Assembly: GCA_018340805.1 (NCBI GenBank)
Contig: JACMZG010000008.1
Coordinates: 30,080,259 to 30,144,258, forward strand
Source of the DNA: Microvelia longipes
Taxonomy: Eukaryota; Arthropoda; Insecta; Hemiptera; Veliidae
Reading direction: 5' to 3'
DNA length: 64,000 nt
Shown here: one piece after another, positions 1 to 12,497 of the stretch
Position numbering within the stretch: position 1 is the first letter of the stretch
Layout: the number at the start of each line of letters is the position of its first letter
The notes under the pieces: generated by a model
Database searches by the model: none
What the model saw: only the letters and a program-made list of their open reading frames with translations
Told to the model about the DNA's origin: nothing
Position numbers and translations under genes: made by a program

Positions 1-412
1 TTGTTTCAGTAGATAAACACTGCTCTAGATATGGAGTATGAGCTCTAGCTATGACCCAACAGGTTGTTTTTCTCTCATCTTGAGTTTCTGTCCTTATTAC
101 TGTTAACTTAGCTCTCAATGCTTTATCTATTTTAATCTTTTTATATTTATTTTCTTTAGTGAAGTTTTGTCATTTAATAAAAACAAATTTATAGTTATTT
201 ACAAATTTATTTCTCACTTTTTTGTTTTTGAGGTTTTTGTATCATTTTTTATCAAATTAAAAATATTAAATAAAATCTAAATGATACCGGAGTCCTAGTC
301 GCGTAGCGGTTGGCACATGAGTCAACACGGATAAAAATCCGAAATGGAAATCTTTCCTGGTGCTTTTCTTTGAAAATACATTAGGCCAGTAGTTCCGAAC
401 CTGTGTAATATC
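1..412. other. AT-rich sequence, no gene seen
   Basis: No supported ORF. Around 297-330 there is a short GC-richer patch containing GCGTAGCGGTTGGCAC, which resembles a tRNA-like box A as found in SINE heads. No convincing box B follows, so it is not called as a SINE. Confidence 0.3.
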
Positions 413-414
413 GG

Positions 415-488
<74 letters not shown>

Positions 489-535
489 TATATATATATA
501 TTATATATATATATAATTATATATACTTGTATTAC
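413..535. repeat. (TA)n microsatellite
   Basis: Long alternating TA tract with a few interruptions. It lies just beyond the 3' end of the minus-strand SINE at 545-1095. Confidence 0.95.
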
Positions 536-544
536 TTAATTAGG

Positions 545-1095
545 TATCATCATCTCTAGCCCGCCAGTTCATAGGTTTTACCAATCTCATCAGTTCCCCA
601 AGTCTCACCAGATACTCGTTATACTTACTGTTCTGTCCAGTCCGAAAGGAAGAGCCCTCGGTTGCAACCCCTAAGCGTGTGCGTCAATTAACGCATTCCC
701 ATAGCCCTGACCTGAAAGCTTTAGTTTCGCCGATCACTAGGAACCGAACACATCATCCTTTATCCACAACCACCGCTAAATCCGGGTCTTTACTTTCACA
801 GTATTCGGTCCGAAGGTTCTTTCCGACACCCTACCGATCCGCAGAATTTTGCCTTTACATGAGCTTGAGATAAAGGAAACGTGGATCCAGACTTGTCTCA
901 GACGAAATCTAACCCGACATTTGCGTTACAGTTAAAGGAAACCACGTAAAACCCAGCCTGTGTTGGCCGGTCTCAAATTCAACACCTCCCTAGAGAACGG
1001 TACAAGGCATAACCTTTTAAGGTTCTCCTCCGGTTGGATTTGAACTCTCAACCTCTAGGTCGTAAGCCGAGTGCTCTACTACTGAGCTACCGGCC
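545..1095 (-). mobile_element. Long tRNA-headed SINE, copy 1
   Basis: Read on the minus strand, it opens with a tRNA-like head (GCCGGTAGCTCAGTAGTAGA, rc of ~1075-1094). The head has an anticodon-like loop CTTACGA and a box B-like GAGTTCAAATCC. A body of ~480 bp follows, ending in GGGCTAGAGATGATGATAC. The same head, body and end occur in direct orientation at 53746-54366. Shared blocks include AACCTTCGGACCGA, GTATAACGAGTATCTGGTGA, GGATTTAGCG and GAGATTxGTAAAA. The T-stem and acceptor do not pair properly, so this is a derived SINE and not a tRNA gene. No clear target-site duplication was found. It is unusually long for a SINE. Confidence 0.75.
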
Positions 1096-1126
1096 TTCGG
1101 TGTATGATTCTTATTTTTATTTATTG

Positions 1127-1290
1127 ACTGACTACATGCGTGCCAAATTTCAAATCAATTGGATCATCTTTCTGTGTTGCATAAAATTTTGGAATTTATG
1201 TCAAGTTATAAATGACGGTTAATGACACAATAAAATAATTATTCTCTAGACATCACAACTAAACCTAAAAATTGATTTTATAGACAGATA
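1127..1290 (-). mobile_element. Fragment of the 5S-chimeric element, body only
   Basis: Matches the reverse complement of the middle of the chimeric family, in the order seen at 30700-30880. Shared landmarks are CTACATGCGTGCCAAATTTC, a degenerate form of the GGGTTAATGACGTCAT block, and CACAACTAAACCTAAA. It lies directly beyond the head of the SINE at 545-1095. The 5S-like part is absent here. Confidence 0.55.
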
Positions 1291-1299
1291 ACTTAGTAA

Positions 1300-2465
1300 T
1301 AACCACTCAGGGGGTTAATTCTAATTTCTAAACTGGATAATTCTAGTGATGTTCGTACTTCGAGTGCAATATATACGTATAAATATATACGTATTTATAT
1401 ATTATTATATGATTTATATATTATAAATACATAAAGACTTTTCCTATATACGTATAAATAATAAATGAGAAGTGTACAAATTGATAAGTAAAATGATAAG
1501 TAAAAAGTGTACTCAATAATTATTTCATGCTTTAGATAGGCCATTTTGAAATTTAAATTTAAGAGCATGATGAGTGTAGAAGTTATTTTACTTCCACCTT
1601 GCCCTGAATAGGTTCGAGTTATCACGGCAAGGAAGTCAGAGGAATAAGGCTAAATTGACAAATCTTTTACGTGCTCTGCAAAGCAACATTAATCTTAAAA
1701 ATGTAATAGAGTTTACTAGCAAAGGGATGTCACTCGGGTCTAACAGTCTTATAACGAAGAGATAGAAAACTGAACCTTTAAGATGACCCTATCAAAGTTA
1801 GTGAAGCGAAAGTATATCCTATAAGCTCTTACTATGATCTTCTCTTCATATATAATCCTTTCACCGCAATATCGTTAAAGAACCTTCTGGTCTAGAATAT
1901 TAGTGATCACACCATTTCACAAAGAAAGTATAGCTAAGAAATACCTTGTGGCTAATGAATGGATAATAACGTGGCACGATCAAATAACAAACTTTCTGTC
2001 AAGTTTTAATTAAAAACAGAATTTTCTCTCTCTAAACAAGTTTTAAAATGTTTTAATTAGCAATGTTTTGGCATCTGGAATCAAATGATTAAAAATTAAT
2101 ACCTAATTAGTTGACACCAAATTGGTTGAACAAGATCGATAAAATATTTACTTGCTGATTGAATTATCAACTTTGTTTTCAAAAATTTCGTAATATGCTC
2201 CCGGCTATCAAGGGAGTTTTTTTCATCATCGATACTTTTATACTTACCTTTACCCACCCAATGACTCCTCAAATTTCAAATAATGATTACATGTTGCATA
2301 TAAAGTATTGATGTATATGCAATTGATGCTCAATAGCAGAAACTGTTTAGCCGTTATGACTTTTTGCATTTTTAAAGAAAAATGAGCTCATGAGATTGAG
2401 GTTGTGGACGGGGAGCTGAATTTTTTTTGGAGGAGGGACTAACTGGAAATTATAAACATTTTTAA
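1300..2465. other. AT-rich sequence, no gene seen
   Basis: No supported gene. A 76-codon minus-strand ORF at 1395-1625 has low-complexity composition and no recognisable domain. TA-rich tracts with TATACGTATA motifs lie at 1370-1460. Confidence 0.5.
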
Positions 2466-2467
2466 TC

Positions 2468-2725
<258 letters not shown>

Positions 2726-2873
2726 TAAACCCGCAATAAATGTGTGAAAAAAATTAAACCCTATAAAAAATATATAAAAATAATAAATTACATAACATAT
2801 ATTTTTAACAATAAACTTATAATATAAATATCATATTATAAAAAAAAATATACATTGAAATTGAAAGATATAA

Positions 2874-3215
<342 letters not shown>

Positions 3216-3560
3216 ATCACTCTTTAAAACGCCAAAGACCGTCTTCACACAATACGGACATGACTTGGTGGGACAAAAAAGTTGATTGGTCGAGTACTGT
3301 TCATTATGCCCGGCCTCCTTGAGCAGTTTGGGAATATAACTAAATAAACTTCAATTACCAAATCTGCCCGACCATTATGCACAAAGCCCGCCCTATGTTG
3401 GGCAATTTGGTCTGAATTCAATTTTATCAGTCATTGATAGTTTTAATTACTTTATAATAAAATCCACCCCGCCCCTACCCCCTCTATGACCTTAACCTAA
3501 TAAAGTTCTTTGAAAATTCGCTAAAACAACACTACTACTGATAATGAAGTAAAACGTGTT
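3216..3560. repeat. Dispersed repeat flanking (TA)n
   Basis: Contains an imperfect internal duplication: CATTATGCCCGGCCTCC...GCAGTTTGG near 3302-3332 and CATTATGCACAAAGCCCGCC...GGGCAATTTGG near 3375-3412. It then has a C-rich stretch followed by CTTTGAAAATTCGCTAAAA at ~3510. The last motif recurs beside other (TA)n loci near 32835, 39695, 40960 and 61612, which suggests one repeat family carries the TA tracts. Confidence 0.5.
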
Positions 3561-4069
3561 GGGTATCTTTTTAAATATATCAACTAGCTAATTTAATTTT
3601 TCTCAGTAACTTATAAAGACACGAGCTGAGACGTTTCATGCCGACTGGGATCAATGGAAACTTTAAATTTAGAACTTGTTTATTGCATATTGTAGTAAAA
3701 TTACCCTTTGCGTATTAGACATACTGTGCAATTGCCTTTAAATATTTTGTTTTCCTATTTTACAATGGTGATCATATTTATTTTTCGTCAAACTTTTATG
3801 ATGACAATATTATATATCATCTTATAGCAATATGTTTTGAGATATTACGTTCAATATATTTATGTTACACCTTATCTTGTTTGCTTTATCATACACTTGT
3901 TGAAAATTGGAACCAAAGAGCAGGCATGAGATTGAAACGAGATTTTTTTCTTTGAAACGATAGAATACTCGTGCATGCCATGAACATTGTTGAGATGCTT
4001 TCTACCTACAATGAATCGTTAGAAACTCCATCGATATTAAGCTTAAAGTTTAGAAACGTTCTTAAAAAA
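3561..4069. other. AT-rich sequence, no gene seen
   Basis: No ORF or repeat recognised. Confidence 0.4.
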
Positions 4070-4350
4070 TTATATTAATATTTTAAATATATATCATTTG
4101 ATTCTACCGAGGTTTGCAAAACATGAATAGTTGACACTATATAATTGTGCGAGGGATTTTAAATATAAACTAAAAGTAAAGTTAAATCTCTTCCACCTAC
4201 GTACTCGTCCTAATCTAACGAATATCAATATTTTCACAATATAATTGTGCAAACTATTCATAATTAGTGCAATATTTGCACTATAATTGGTGTCAACTAT
4301 TCATGTTTTGCAAAAGTTGGTTGTATCAAATGATATATCAATATTTTCAT
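4070..4350. mobile_element. Fold-back (inverted-repeat) element
   Basis: The left arm (~4080-4150) and right arm (~4275-4350) are inverted copies. Both carry ATCATTTGAT, TTTGCAAAACATGAATAGTT and GACAC. About 125 bp of spacer separates them, and it holds further short direct copies of TATAATTGTGC. Such structure is typical of fold-back or MITE-like DNA elements. Ends and target duplication were not resolved. A 63-codon ORF (4267-4458) overlaps the right arm and is probably incidental. Confidence 0.65.
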
Positions 4351-4453
4351 TCAGTTGTTTCAATATACAGAGTTGTACTCATCAGTGTGTTGTATTTGAA
4401 ATTAAAGGTTATAGTTTTTTTAATTTTTCTTTTTGAATTTCTCTTGTTCATTA

Positions 4454-4927
4454 AGTAAGGACACTTTTGAGGAAAAATAAATCTAAAGTTTAGGTTGTAT
4501 TAATGAATATATTTCGCCTTCTCCTCTGGGCATACTCATGTCTCTTAGTAATTACATCGATTAAATCAGTTTTAAGTAAGCCAGAGGCTATTGTCAACAA
4601 TTAAAAATTAAAAAACAACTACATAGCTAAATCACTAAATACAGTCAAAGGTACATATAACAAAGACATATAATAAAGAAAAAAAATATATTTATATATT
4701 AATTTTTTTCTTTATTATATGTCCTTGTTATATGTACCTTTAACTGTATTTAGTGCTTTAGCTATGTAGATCTTTTTTAATTTTAGACAATAGCCTTTGG
4801 CTTACTTAAAACTGATTTAATCGATGTAATTACTAAGAGACATGAGTATGCCTTGAGGAGAAGGCGAAATATATTCATTAATACAACCCAAACTTTAGAT
4901 TTATTTTTCCTCAAAAGTGTCCTTACT
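4454..4927. mobile_element. Snap-back MITE, near-complete palindrome
   Basis: Two arms of ~230 bp are near-perfect inverted copies around a short AT loop (~4686-4702). The ends are AGTAAGGACACTTTTGAGGA and TCCTCAAAAGTGTCCTTACT. Each end is flanked by TTA (4451-4453 and 4928-4930), consistent with a 3-bp TTA target duplication. That size and sequence fit PIF/Harbinger-type insertion, but the terminal bases do not settle the superfamily. No coding capacity. An RNA copy would form a ~230-bp duplex, so it could also be a small-RNA precursor (inference). Confidence 0.85.
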
Positions 4928-4930
4928 TTA

Positions 4931-5210
4931 TCATCGAATATAATGAGGAACAATTAGGAGCATTATCATAATGAGTTAATGAAGAACAACTCTAGATAAC
5001 TTTAGATAAATACAATAAAGATAACTGACTATGCTTAAAGATAAGTAACTAAGCTTTAAACTAGTGCAAATAATAATGCGTACTGCTAATTTTAGAGTCA
5101 TAGCTTTGCATAATCAGCTGGATAATTATGCGCATTTCCTTTGAAAAATACAGACAAAATGAGTTACGAGCAGTGCTTGACAAATGAGTAACTGCTTAGG
5201 TTCTAAAGCA
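4931..5210. other. No gene seen
   Basis: AT-rich sequence between the snap-back element and the GC-rich direct repeats. Nothing recognised. Confidence 0.4.
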
Positions 5211-5231
5211 TGAACCGGAACCTTAGCAAGA

Positions 5232-5441
5232 AATGGGTTGTTAAGCACGGAAACACGCATTCTAAATAAAATTCACCCAACAGCGGACCACCGCGCCGGA
5301 ATTATTTTTTTAGTAGTTGTAAACTTATATAATGTAAAAAACTATAAAAATTATCATTCCAACCAGGATTGTTGATAAGCACGGGGACACGCATCCAAAG
5401 AAATTCGTCCGACATGCGGACCACCGCGCCAGAATTATTTA
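5232..5441. repeat. Two-copy GC-rich direct repeat
   Basis: The first copy (~5232-5308) and second copy (~5370-5441) share the order TTGxTAAGCACGG, ACACGCAT, AAATTC, GCGGACCACCGCGCC and GAATTATTT. They are separated by ~60 bp of AT-rich DNA. CCACCGCGCC also appears alone at ~13198. Origin unknown. Confidence 0.7.
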
Positions 5442-5561
5442 CTAGATCATCTGTTTTTTATATTCACTATTACTTATTTTAATTTACTTATTAGTCTACT
5501 CTGATAAACCATATTAGTAATGAAATCTTTGTTTTTTACTAACTTTATTGATTACTGTCTA

Positions 5562-5809
5562 CTAATGAGACAATATTAAAGGCACTGTAATGAGACAATA
5601 TTAAAGGAAGGCACTGTAATGAGACAATATTAAAGGCACTGTAATGAGACAATATTAAAGGCACTGTAATGAAACAATATTAAAGGCACTGTAATGAGAC
5701 AATATTAAAGGCACTGATATGAGACTATATTAAGGGCACTATAATGAGATAATATTAAAGGCACTGTAATGAGACAATATTAAAGGCACTGTAATAAGAC
5801 AATATTAAA
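5562..5809. repeat. 25-bp minisatellite, about 10 copies
   Basis: The unit GTAATGAGACAATATTAAAG + GCACT repeats about ten times. One copy has a small insertion (AAGG, ~5605) and the others have scattered substitutions. Confidence 0.95.
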
Positions 5810-7395
5810 GCAGTTACTCTACTATTGCCGCATTACAGAAACCTATAACTTCTTTATGAAACAACCTTTTCAGTCTTTTTAAAGGTCATTTATTGTCATT
5901 TGATAATATTTTTATTTTCCACTCTCTCCTTAAAATATTCGAAGAAGCTGAAAATAGCGAATAGATTTAAGATAAGGTTGCTTATACGTAGACGACGTTA
6001 TTTCAAGACTACGTATAAGATATCCTAAATCCTGGGTTATACTCCAATTCTTCGTATCCTTTTTAAGAGTATTTTTTCTCTTAACACCGCCATAAAAAAA
6101 GCACGACGAGGAGATGAAACTGTCTTTCCTGTATGATTTATATATAGATATTTTTTCGATTTACAAAAGCAATAGAAACGTTCATATATTTATTCTTTCG
6201 ATTATCACTTCAACGTATTTATGGTTGGAGGTGAAAAAAAAAGAATTTCAATATTAAATTGAGTGGATATAAAGCGTTGAACGCTTTTTTAAAACGTTTT
6301 TGTATTTTCTTTGTACTCCTCCGTGGTTTTAAATATTGAAAAATATTTACCTTTGCAGTGTGGCAACATTCTCGTAGAAGCTCTTAAAATAAATTTTATT
6401 TCACTTTTAATATTCTTTTGAATTCAATTATTTCTTGGAAAAACAACATTAATTCATTCAAGACAATTTTCGTGCATGAAAATTATTCATGAAAACTTTA
6501 TTTTGTTTTAATTTCTTTGGGGTAAAGCCTTTGGAAACATTTTCTTGGTGCTTGTAGAGGAAATTTTCTCTTGACTAAGAGTCAACTTTGTGTCTCTCTC
6601 TTAAATTGCCTTTTTTGAGAGAAAAACATTTTTAAATTGTTATAAATATGTCTCACTAAAGTAGAGATTTAAGTAGTGATTATTATGAATAAATATTGTT
6701 GTATATGAAGATTTCTTTGTTACTTTTGGTTTTTGCATAATATCTAGTATTAGGTTCAAAACACTTAAAAAATTGTCAGAAAATAATTAGTCAGTAACTG
6801 ATTAAATTAATCAGCTCTACAGTTTTAAAGATGAATGCTTTGCTTTTTAAATTTATGTTGTAGATCTTTGTGGCGAATCCTTAAAAATCCTTATTCTTCT
6901 TTTAATTGATTAATTTAGGAGTTAATAATAATCATTTCAAATTCCTCTTACTTTATCCCGTAAAGTAAGTCCCCTCTTACTTTAAGTTTTTCTTAAAAAA
7001 CTAGTATTCGGAATTAAAAAAATAAATAAATTGTCTTTTTCAGAATTGATATGTTTTATGTTAACATCTTTTTTTTATTCCGTCAATAAAATGTTTGACG
7101 CTCTACATAATAAAGCATTTATTATCTTTTAACTATTATAGTGTCATTCTGATAAATATTGTAGCCGCAACACTGGATTACGGTTGCGTTTATTTTAAGT
7201 GAATTTAAGTTTATAATACCTTTGGGTAAAATTAGACATAAAAAAATCATGGCTCATAGTTTTAACTTGTATCCTTGTGATCTATCATAAAGTTTTGTTG
7301 CGAGGTAAACTAAATACGTCTCTTACGAAGTCTCATTATTTGCCGATCGTATGTATGCTAACCATACGATAAGATACAAGGTAATTTTGGACTTA
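5810..7395. other. AT-rich sequence with one hairpin, no gene seen
   Basis: No supported ORF. An inverted repeat at 5964-5991 / 6009-6031 (CTTATACGTAG / CTACGTATAAG plus flanking GATTTA / TAAATC) could form a stem of ~20 bp. Confidence 0.45.
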
Positions 7396-7399
7396 ATAT

Positions 7400-7560
7400 T
7401 AATAAAACACCCAAGTCTAAGTCTCTCCACATATAATATTTATTGACAGAGCCAGCTTTCAACCTTTCGGTCATCATCAGTGCCGGCGAACGATGTATAA
7501 AGGTAGTAAGGAGTCACTTGTCAGCTTTGACAAATCGGACTCTTGTCTGATAATTTTGGA
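7400..7560 (+). repeat. Dispersed repeat R, copy 1
   Basis: Shares ordered blocks with 28690-28830: TAATAAA, ACCCAAGTCT, CTCTC, TTTCAACCT, GGTCATCATCAGTGCCG, ATGTATAAAGG, CACTTGT and CAAATC. A shorter diverged piece lies at 15840-15885. The GGTCATCATCAGTG motif resembles a block seen in many arthropod repeats. Class not determined. Confidence 0.6.
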
Positions 7561-9731
7561 CTCGGACTCTCCTACTACACATGGAGATGTCGCTTGGTGA
7601 CTGTGAATGTTTCGTTATTTAAATCATGTTTGTGGGTTCAGATTTTCATCTTGAGGTTGTTTCATCTTGTGATTTTATTTAAATTCACGTATCTGAAATA
7701 ATTTGTACAACTCTTATAATACAACGTATTGAAAGTGTTTAAGTTTATGACACCTTGATCTACTTCAAATTGATAACAATAAGAAAGAAATTTTTTTTTG
7801 TCGCTCCGCTTATTTCGAAGAACAGAAGCCTTGATTTTATAATCCGAGAGTACATGAAATAGTACTCTTCGCAGACTTTTATAAAATGTTATAAAAAATA
7901 TAAAACTCAATATAGTTTTTACACAGATTAAATCATATTTACCTGAGGTTTCCCGAGGATACATTCACTAAATTGAATTTAATCTGGCAAAATAGCATAA
8001 AAACTAGAGTAGATTTAGTTGAGTAGAAGAAGTACTCCCCATAGACTCATTGCTGTGTTAACACATTCTAGAGTATACATACTCAACTTAAACATTACAA
8101 ACCTAAAGTACCCTATAAATATTTGTATAAAACCACAATCTTCTCTACGACTAACAACCCTAACCCTTATTTTTTATGTTTGTTTATAAACCTCTTGAAG
8201 AAGATAAACAGAGGTCAGGAGTCTGTGGGGATTAATAAAGCACTTACAGAAACCTGAAACTCAGCCTTGTGAAGATACTCTTTATTTTTCTTGTTATACT
8301 TTAATTTTAGCTCGTATAAAAATAATTGGTATGAAATATCTTAATTCTGCAATGAAGGTTCCTGTAAATAATGCAAGAAATCATTGCTCACTTTTTAGCA
8401 GGCTATATATTTACTCCTGAATAATATTAAGAAAATCACAACAGGAAGAATATTGGAGTAACTCTAGTAAGCACTATGATATAGCCTACAATAATGATAA
8501 CTCCAAAACCGTTTTTCACTAATAAATTGTAATTAAAATATCAGAGAGCAGGCTTTCAGCCGAGTATTGTGAAGCAGGCCTAAGTATTAATAATTCTTTT
8601 AATACTTGAAACTTGAAGAGTTTCAGCTTTCAAATATTAGAGGACTCAGCAACTCATCAGCAGTGTTCAATTTCAATTTAATTAAAAAAATACTTTATTG
8701 CCAATATATATTAAAAGCTACAAAGGATTAGGACATATTAATTAAAATAAACTTACAAATAATGATGTATTACAGGTGTTGAAAACTAAGACGCATGATA
8801 ATTTGTGAATGAACAGGTTGACTGCTGACAAGCTGGCAACTTAGATGTCTACCTGTGATTCAGATATTTTCATCCGTCAGAAAGTCAAGACTTTGATTCA
8901 GTCGCAATTCAGGAGTTCTGAAAAACATTTGTATTTTAATATATTATTCAACCAGGAAAGTGTATTTGATCAATTGCTTAAGTCAGTCAGTCTTTTTAAT
9001 ACCAGGGGAAACCGATTAGAAAACTCACTCTGTCCGCACGGACCTGTGTGTGGGACCAATGTATAGATTTTAATGATGGATTTTAATAACATTATTATAC
9101 ATTTGGTTGTAGCAGAAAATAAAAAAGTATATGTATAAAAGTAGAACAAAAAAACAGAAGTCTTTAAAAAAAAAGCAAAAGTCCTTAGGAGATATAAAAT
9201 AAATAATACATTAAATAAAATATAAAATTAACTAAGGATAAAATAAAATTATGAACCAAAAAATCATTATTATTTTTTATTTATTTTAAAAATAAAATTT
9301 ATTAAATTACATAAATAAAATTAATTTTATTTTTATTTATTTATATTTGTTATTATTTTTATATGTAAAAAGTAAGTACTAGAAACTTTTAAGTATACTG
9401 ATATTGGAGGAACCATCCTTTATAAGTAACTTTATTTATCACACATATTTACATTATTCGCACATATTTATCTGAGCTATTTTATATTGATTTCATTTTA
9501 TTACATATTTATTTTTTCATATATTTATCAATAAGTATCGCAGGATTAACATTAATAATCTACTACTAGGTAAACAAAATAGGAGAAATATTTAAAAATG
9601 ACGAAACAAAATTATATGGTATTTACAATTTAACACAATTTTTAATCCTGCCCTTTATAATTAAGATTTGGTTAATCTATAGTTTATTTGTGGAAATGAA
9701 GTTGGTATTATTATTATTGAAGAACGAAGAA
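7561..9731. other. AT-rich sequence, no gene seen
   Basis: ORFs of 100 codons (7662-7964, minus) and 73 codons (8845-9066, plus) lie here. Neither has a recognisable domain, homologue or splice context, so neither is called as a gene. 9090-9370 is extremely AT-rich. Confidence 0.4.
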
Positions 9732-9734
9732 TAG

Positions 9735-9850
9735 TATTTATTTTTATTTATTTATTTAATGATTTTTAATGAGCCCCTAAACAGAAAAACCACAAGTAAG
9801 GCTCAAAAAAAGGACAAGGCTCAAAACAAGCGTAACAATAAATTAAAAGT
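9735..9850 (-). mobile_element. Probable non-LTR/SINE 3' end with (AAAT)n tail
   Basis: Read on the minus strand, a GC-richer stretch (TGAGCCTTGTCC, GAGCCTTACTTGTGG, GGGGCTCATTAAAAATC) is followed by an AAATAAATAAATAAA tail. A short simple-repeat tail after a transcript-like 3' end is typical of non-LTR elements and SINEs. The rest of the element is not identified. Confidence 0.4.
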
Positions 9851-10835
9851 TGAGAAAATAATAATAATAGTGGATAAAATATTAAACATGATTAAACATA
9901 GATTAGCTTAAAATTAGTTTAAGACCAGCTTGTCGAGGATAGAACGTAGACTGTATACTAGCTTTATATGACCTAAAATATATTTGTTTTAGATTTGTTA
10001 TGATTTTACTTTGAGGCTATAAAAAAATGAGTATAATTCTGCCTTTACCTCAGAACGACCATTATTTGGCAAACTTCTCGTTTTACATCAAGGATATTTA
10101 GGGAACTCAAATGCATAATACATGCAGGCTGAAATAACACGAAATAAAATGTTAACAAAACAAGAGCAAGACTAAAAACAAGACGTGACACGAGCAAGGT
10201 CCATCCGTCATGGGACACGCTGTGAATTCTTAACTATGCTGGAAATTCATCTAGGAAGGGAAGAGATTCGCTTGCTAGCCTATGTTATAACATCATGGAC
10301 CTTGGCCCCAATGAAATGCAACAGCACTATATTGACCGTTCACTATGTTAAAATTTAAACCTACGTTATTCTGTTTAGTTATCTATAAAACATTATTGTC
10401 TTGAATTACCGGTCAAGTTTGATAAAAAATGTAAAATTGTAACTCATCGTAGCTGCATTAAGATGACTTTACGTCGTATTTCTATACTTAATGATTGTCA
10501 TAATAAAACCTGCTAATGGTATAAAGTAGTGAATAGATGTATTTTTTTATTTATCCCGCCTACCGACCACATGAAAAGTGGTCTGTAAACAGGTATCATG
10601 ACAGCGAAACAATTGGTCTTTATAAACTTGAATGAGGCCGCGTAAAATAATTTTAAGTACATAACAATTCCAAGCCATTATTCTATTTAAATTTAATTTA
10701 AGATTATCTACGAGGAAAACGTCCTTGCCATTATCGAAGGAAAAATTCCAGTCTCTGGATGGTCTATTGTAGACCCTCTCTTTAATGTGTTCTTAATTAA
10801 TAATTGAGTTCGTAAAATTTGTACCGTATTGTGAT
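9851..10835. other. No gene seen
   Basis: AT-rich sequence. An imperfect hairpin lies at 10561-10590 (GACCACATGAAAAGTGGTC). Nothing else recognised. Confidence 0.35.
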
Positions 10836-10837
10836 CT

Positions 10838-11480
10838 GTGGCGGACTGAGCTGGGCTAAATAGGGGGAGGGGAGTCCTATATTACTTTTCAAGTACAGGG
10901 GTCTACTTTTGACTACAGCAGTATTAATGATTTAGTTTATGTATGATAATGTATTTAATTTATATTAATTATTTAATAGAATTTAATCAAATAAAATCAT
11001 TCAATTAAAATAAACTGAAGCTTAACGTAAGTATGAAAATGAATAAGTAAGTGTAAGAAAACTTATGTAATATTAAAAAAAACTTGAATGAAACATTAGT
11101 TTATCCATTTAAATGAAATATTTAATTAAAATATTTTATGTTCATTCTCTTAGGCCTTTCGTGCTGCTTTAGGGCCCTGACCAAGTATGTTAAGGTCCAT
11201 ATTTAGCTCTAGACGTCGTTTGGGGGCCTTAAATGTCGAGTTATAATAAAATTTAAAATACATTTTCGGTAACTTAAAAAAAAATCTGCGGAACACTTTT
11301 ACGCTACATTAGGGCCCTGAGCAAGCATGTTTGGGCATTTTTTGGCCCTAGTCTTCCTATGGGCCCGTAATAGTCCAGGTAAAATAAATAAGGGCCTTAA
11401 AGATACTAGATTTAGGTAACAAATAAAAAATATTTTATGTACTGTGTAAACATTCATCTCAACCATCTCTTAAGACTCCA
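10838..11480. mobile_element. Possible hAT-like relic with internal duplication
   Basis: Starts near GTGGCGGACTGAGCTGGGC and a G-rich run. Two diverged direct copies of a block with GGGCCCTGA(C/G)CAAG and GGGCC lie at ~11163-11245 and ~11300-11395. GC-rich short blocks of this kind occur in degenerate hAT copies. No termini or target duplication were found, so the class is tentative. Confidence 0.25.
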
Positions 11481-11850
11481 CCTTAGAGTATAGGGCCTCT
11501 TTAACTGGTGTCACGAATATATAACATAATTATGATAAATAAATATGTATTTATTCTTTTTAATTTTCGTTGTTTTTACTTTTAATTTTACTTTTGGCTG
11601 GGGGCGCCCAGGTAGGGCTGCCGCCCTCGCCCTCATTAGCATTTTAAATTTGTTTGAAAGGTTTTTTCTAATAATAGTTTTTAGTAGTTTCTTAGTTAAT
11701 GTTTTATACAGCTTACTTTTACCTTACGATTATTTATTTCTAATTTTTTATTGTTTCTTGTTGCATTTTTACCTTTTTTCACCTGTGTGAAGGTGTGGGA
11801 ATTAGCATAAACAAAAGTTATCCTGTGATTTATTACTTGTTAACTTTTAT
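11481..11850. other. No gene seen
   Basis: AT-rich apart from a short GC-rich patch (~11596-11636) containing GGGGCGCCC and GGGCTGCCGCCCTC. An 81-codon hydrophobic ORF (11545-11790) has no recognisable domain. Confidence 0.3.
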
Positions 11851-11851
11851 A

Positions 11852-12495
11852 CAGTTATTTTAACTTTATATTTTTAAAGTTAAAATAACTGGTGGCAGAG
11901 ACCATTTTTAAAAGTCTTGGACCATGTTTCCTCCTTATTTTTACGGATTCATTTACATTAACCTTAAAAATAAGGAGAGAACATTGTCCTAGACTTTCAA
12001 AAATGGTCTCAAAATTGTATTGATTGGTCTCAAAAATTCTCTAAGTTAACTTACGTTAAATTAGATCATACTGTATTACGGTCTAATTTAGAACTTTTAT
12101 GCATTTTAAAAACCAGATACTAATATCAACAAAGTCTGGTAATTTTTGATCAAACTATATTTTGATTTATATCATGCATTTTCGTTCAAAATCAAAAAAT
12201 TAAAATGTTTTGAAAAATCTGAATCTGTCAAACGCACATTAACTATTCTTAACAATTGCTTAATGAAAAATTACCGGATTTTAGTAATATTAGTATCTGG
12301 TTTCTTAGAATTCAATACTGGTTCCAGACTAGACAATATTACGGTATGCTCCCATTTAACTTTTTAAAGTTTCCGAAAGTCGTAACAAAATTAACATATT
12401 TAGGTAACTGTTACTAAAATAATAGTGGTAAATTTGATATCGCTAGAATCAATTTTCTGGGGATAGAGACACTTTTGAAAGTCGATGACCTTCTA
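11852..12495. mobile_element. Compound fold-back region
   Basis: Several nested inverted repeats. First, a palindrome at 11852-11893 (AGTTATTTTAACTTT / AAAGTTAAAATAACT). Second, arms at ~11895-11943 and ~11965-12010 (GAGACCATTTTT / AAAAATGGTCTC and CTCCTTATTTTTA / TAAAAATAAGGAG). Third, longer imperfect arms at ~12053-12166 and ~12250-12362 centred on AACCAGATACTAATAT / ATATTAGTATCTGGTT. A further GAGACACTTTTGAAAGTC arm lies near 12466-12483. This looks like fold-back elements that inserted into or rearranged one another. A 5S-like fragment begins right after it at 12498. Confidence 0.6.
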
Positions 12496-12497
12496 GG

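Noticed and set aside
1028..1095. Functional tRNA-Val(UAC)
   Set aside because: The loop would give TAC, but the T-stem and acceptor do not pair, and the same head leads a SINE body at another locus.
8845..9066. 73-codon ORF with varied composition
   Set aside because: Could be an exon by composition, but there is no recognisable family, splice signal pattern or neighbour to support it.
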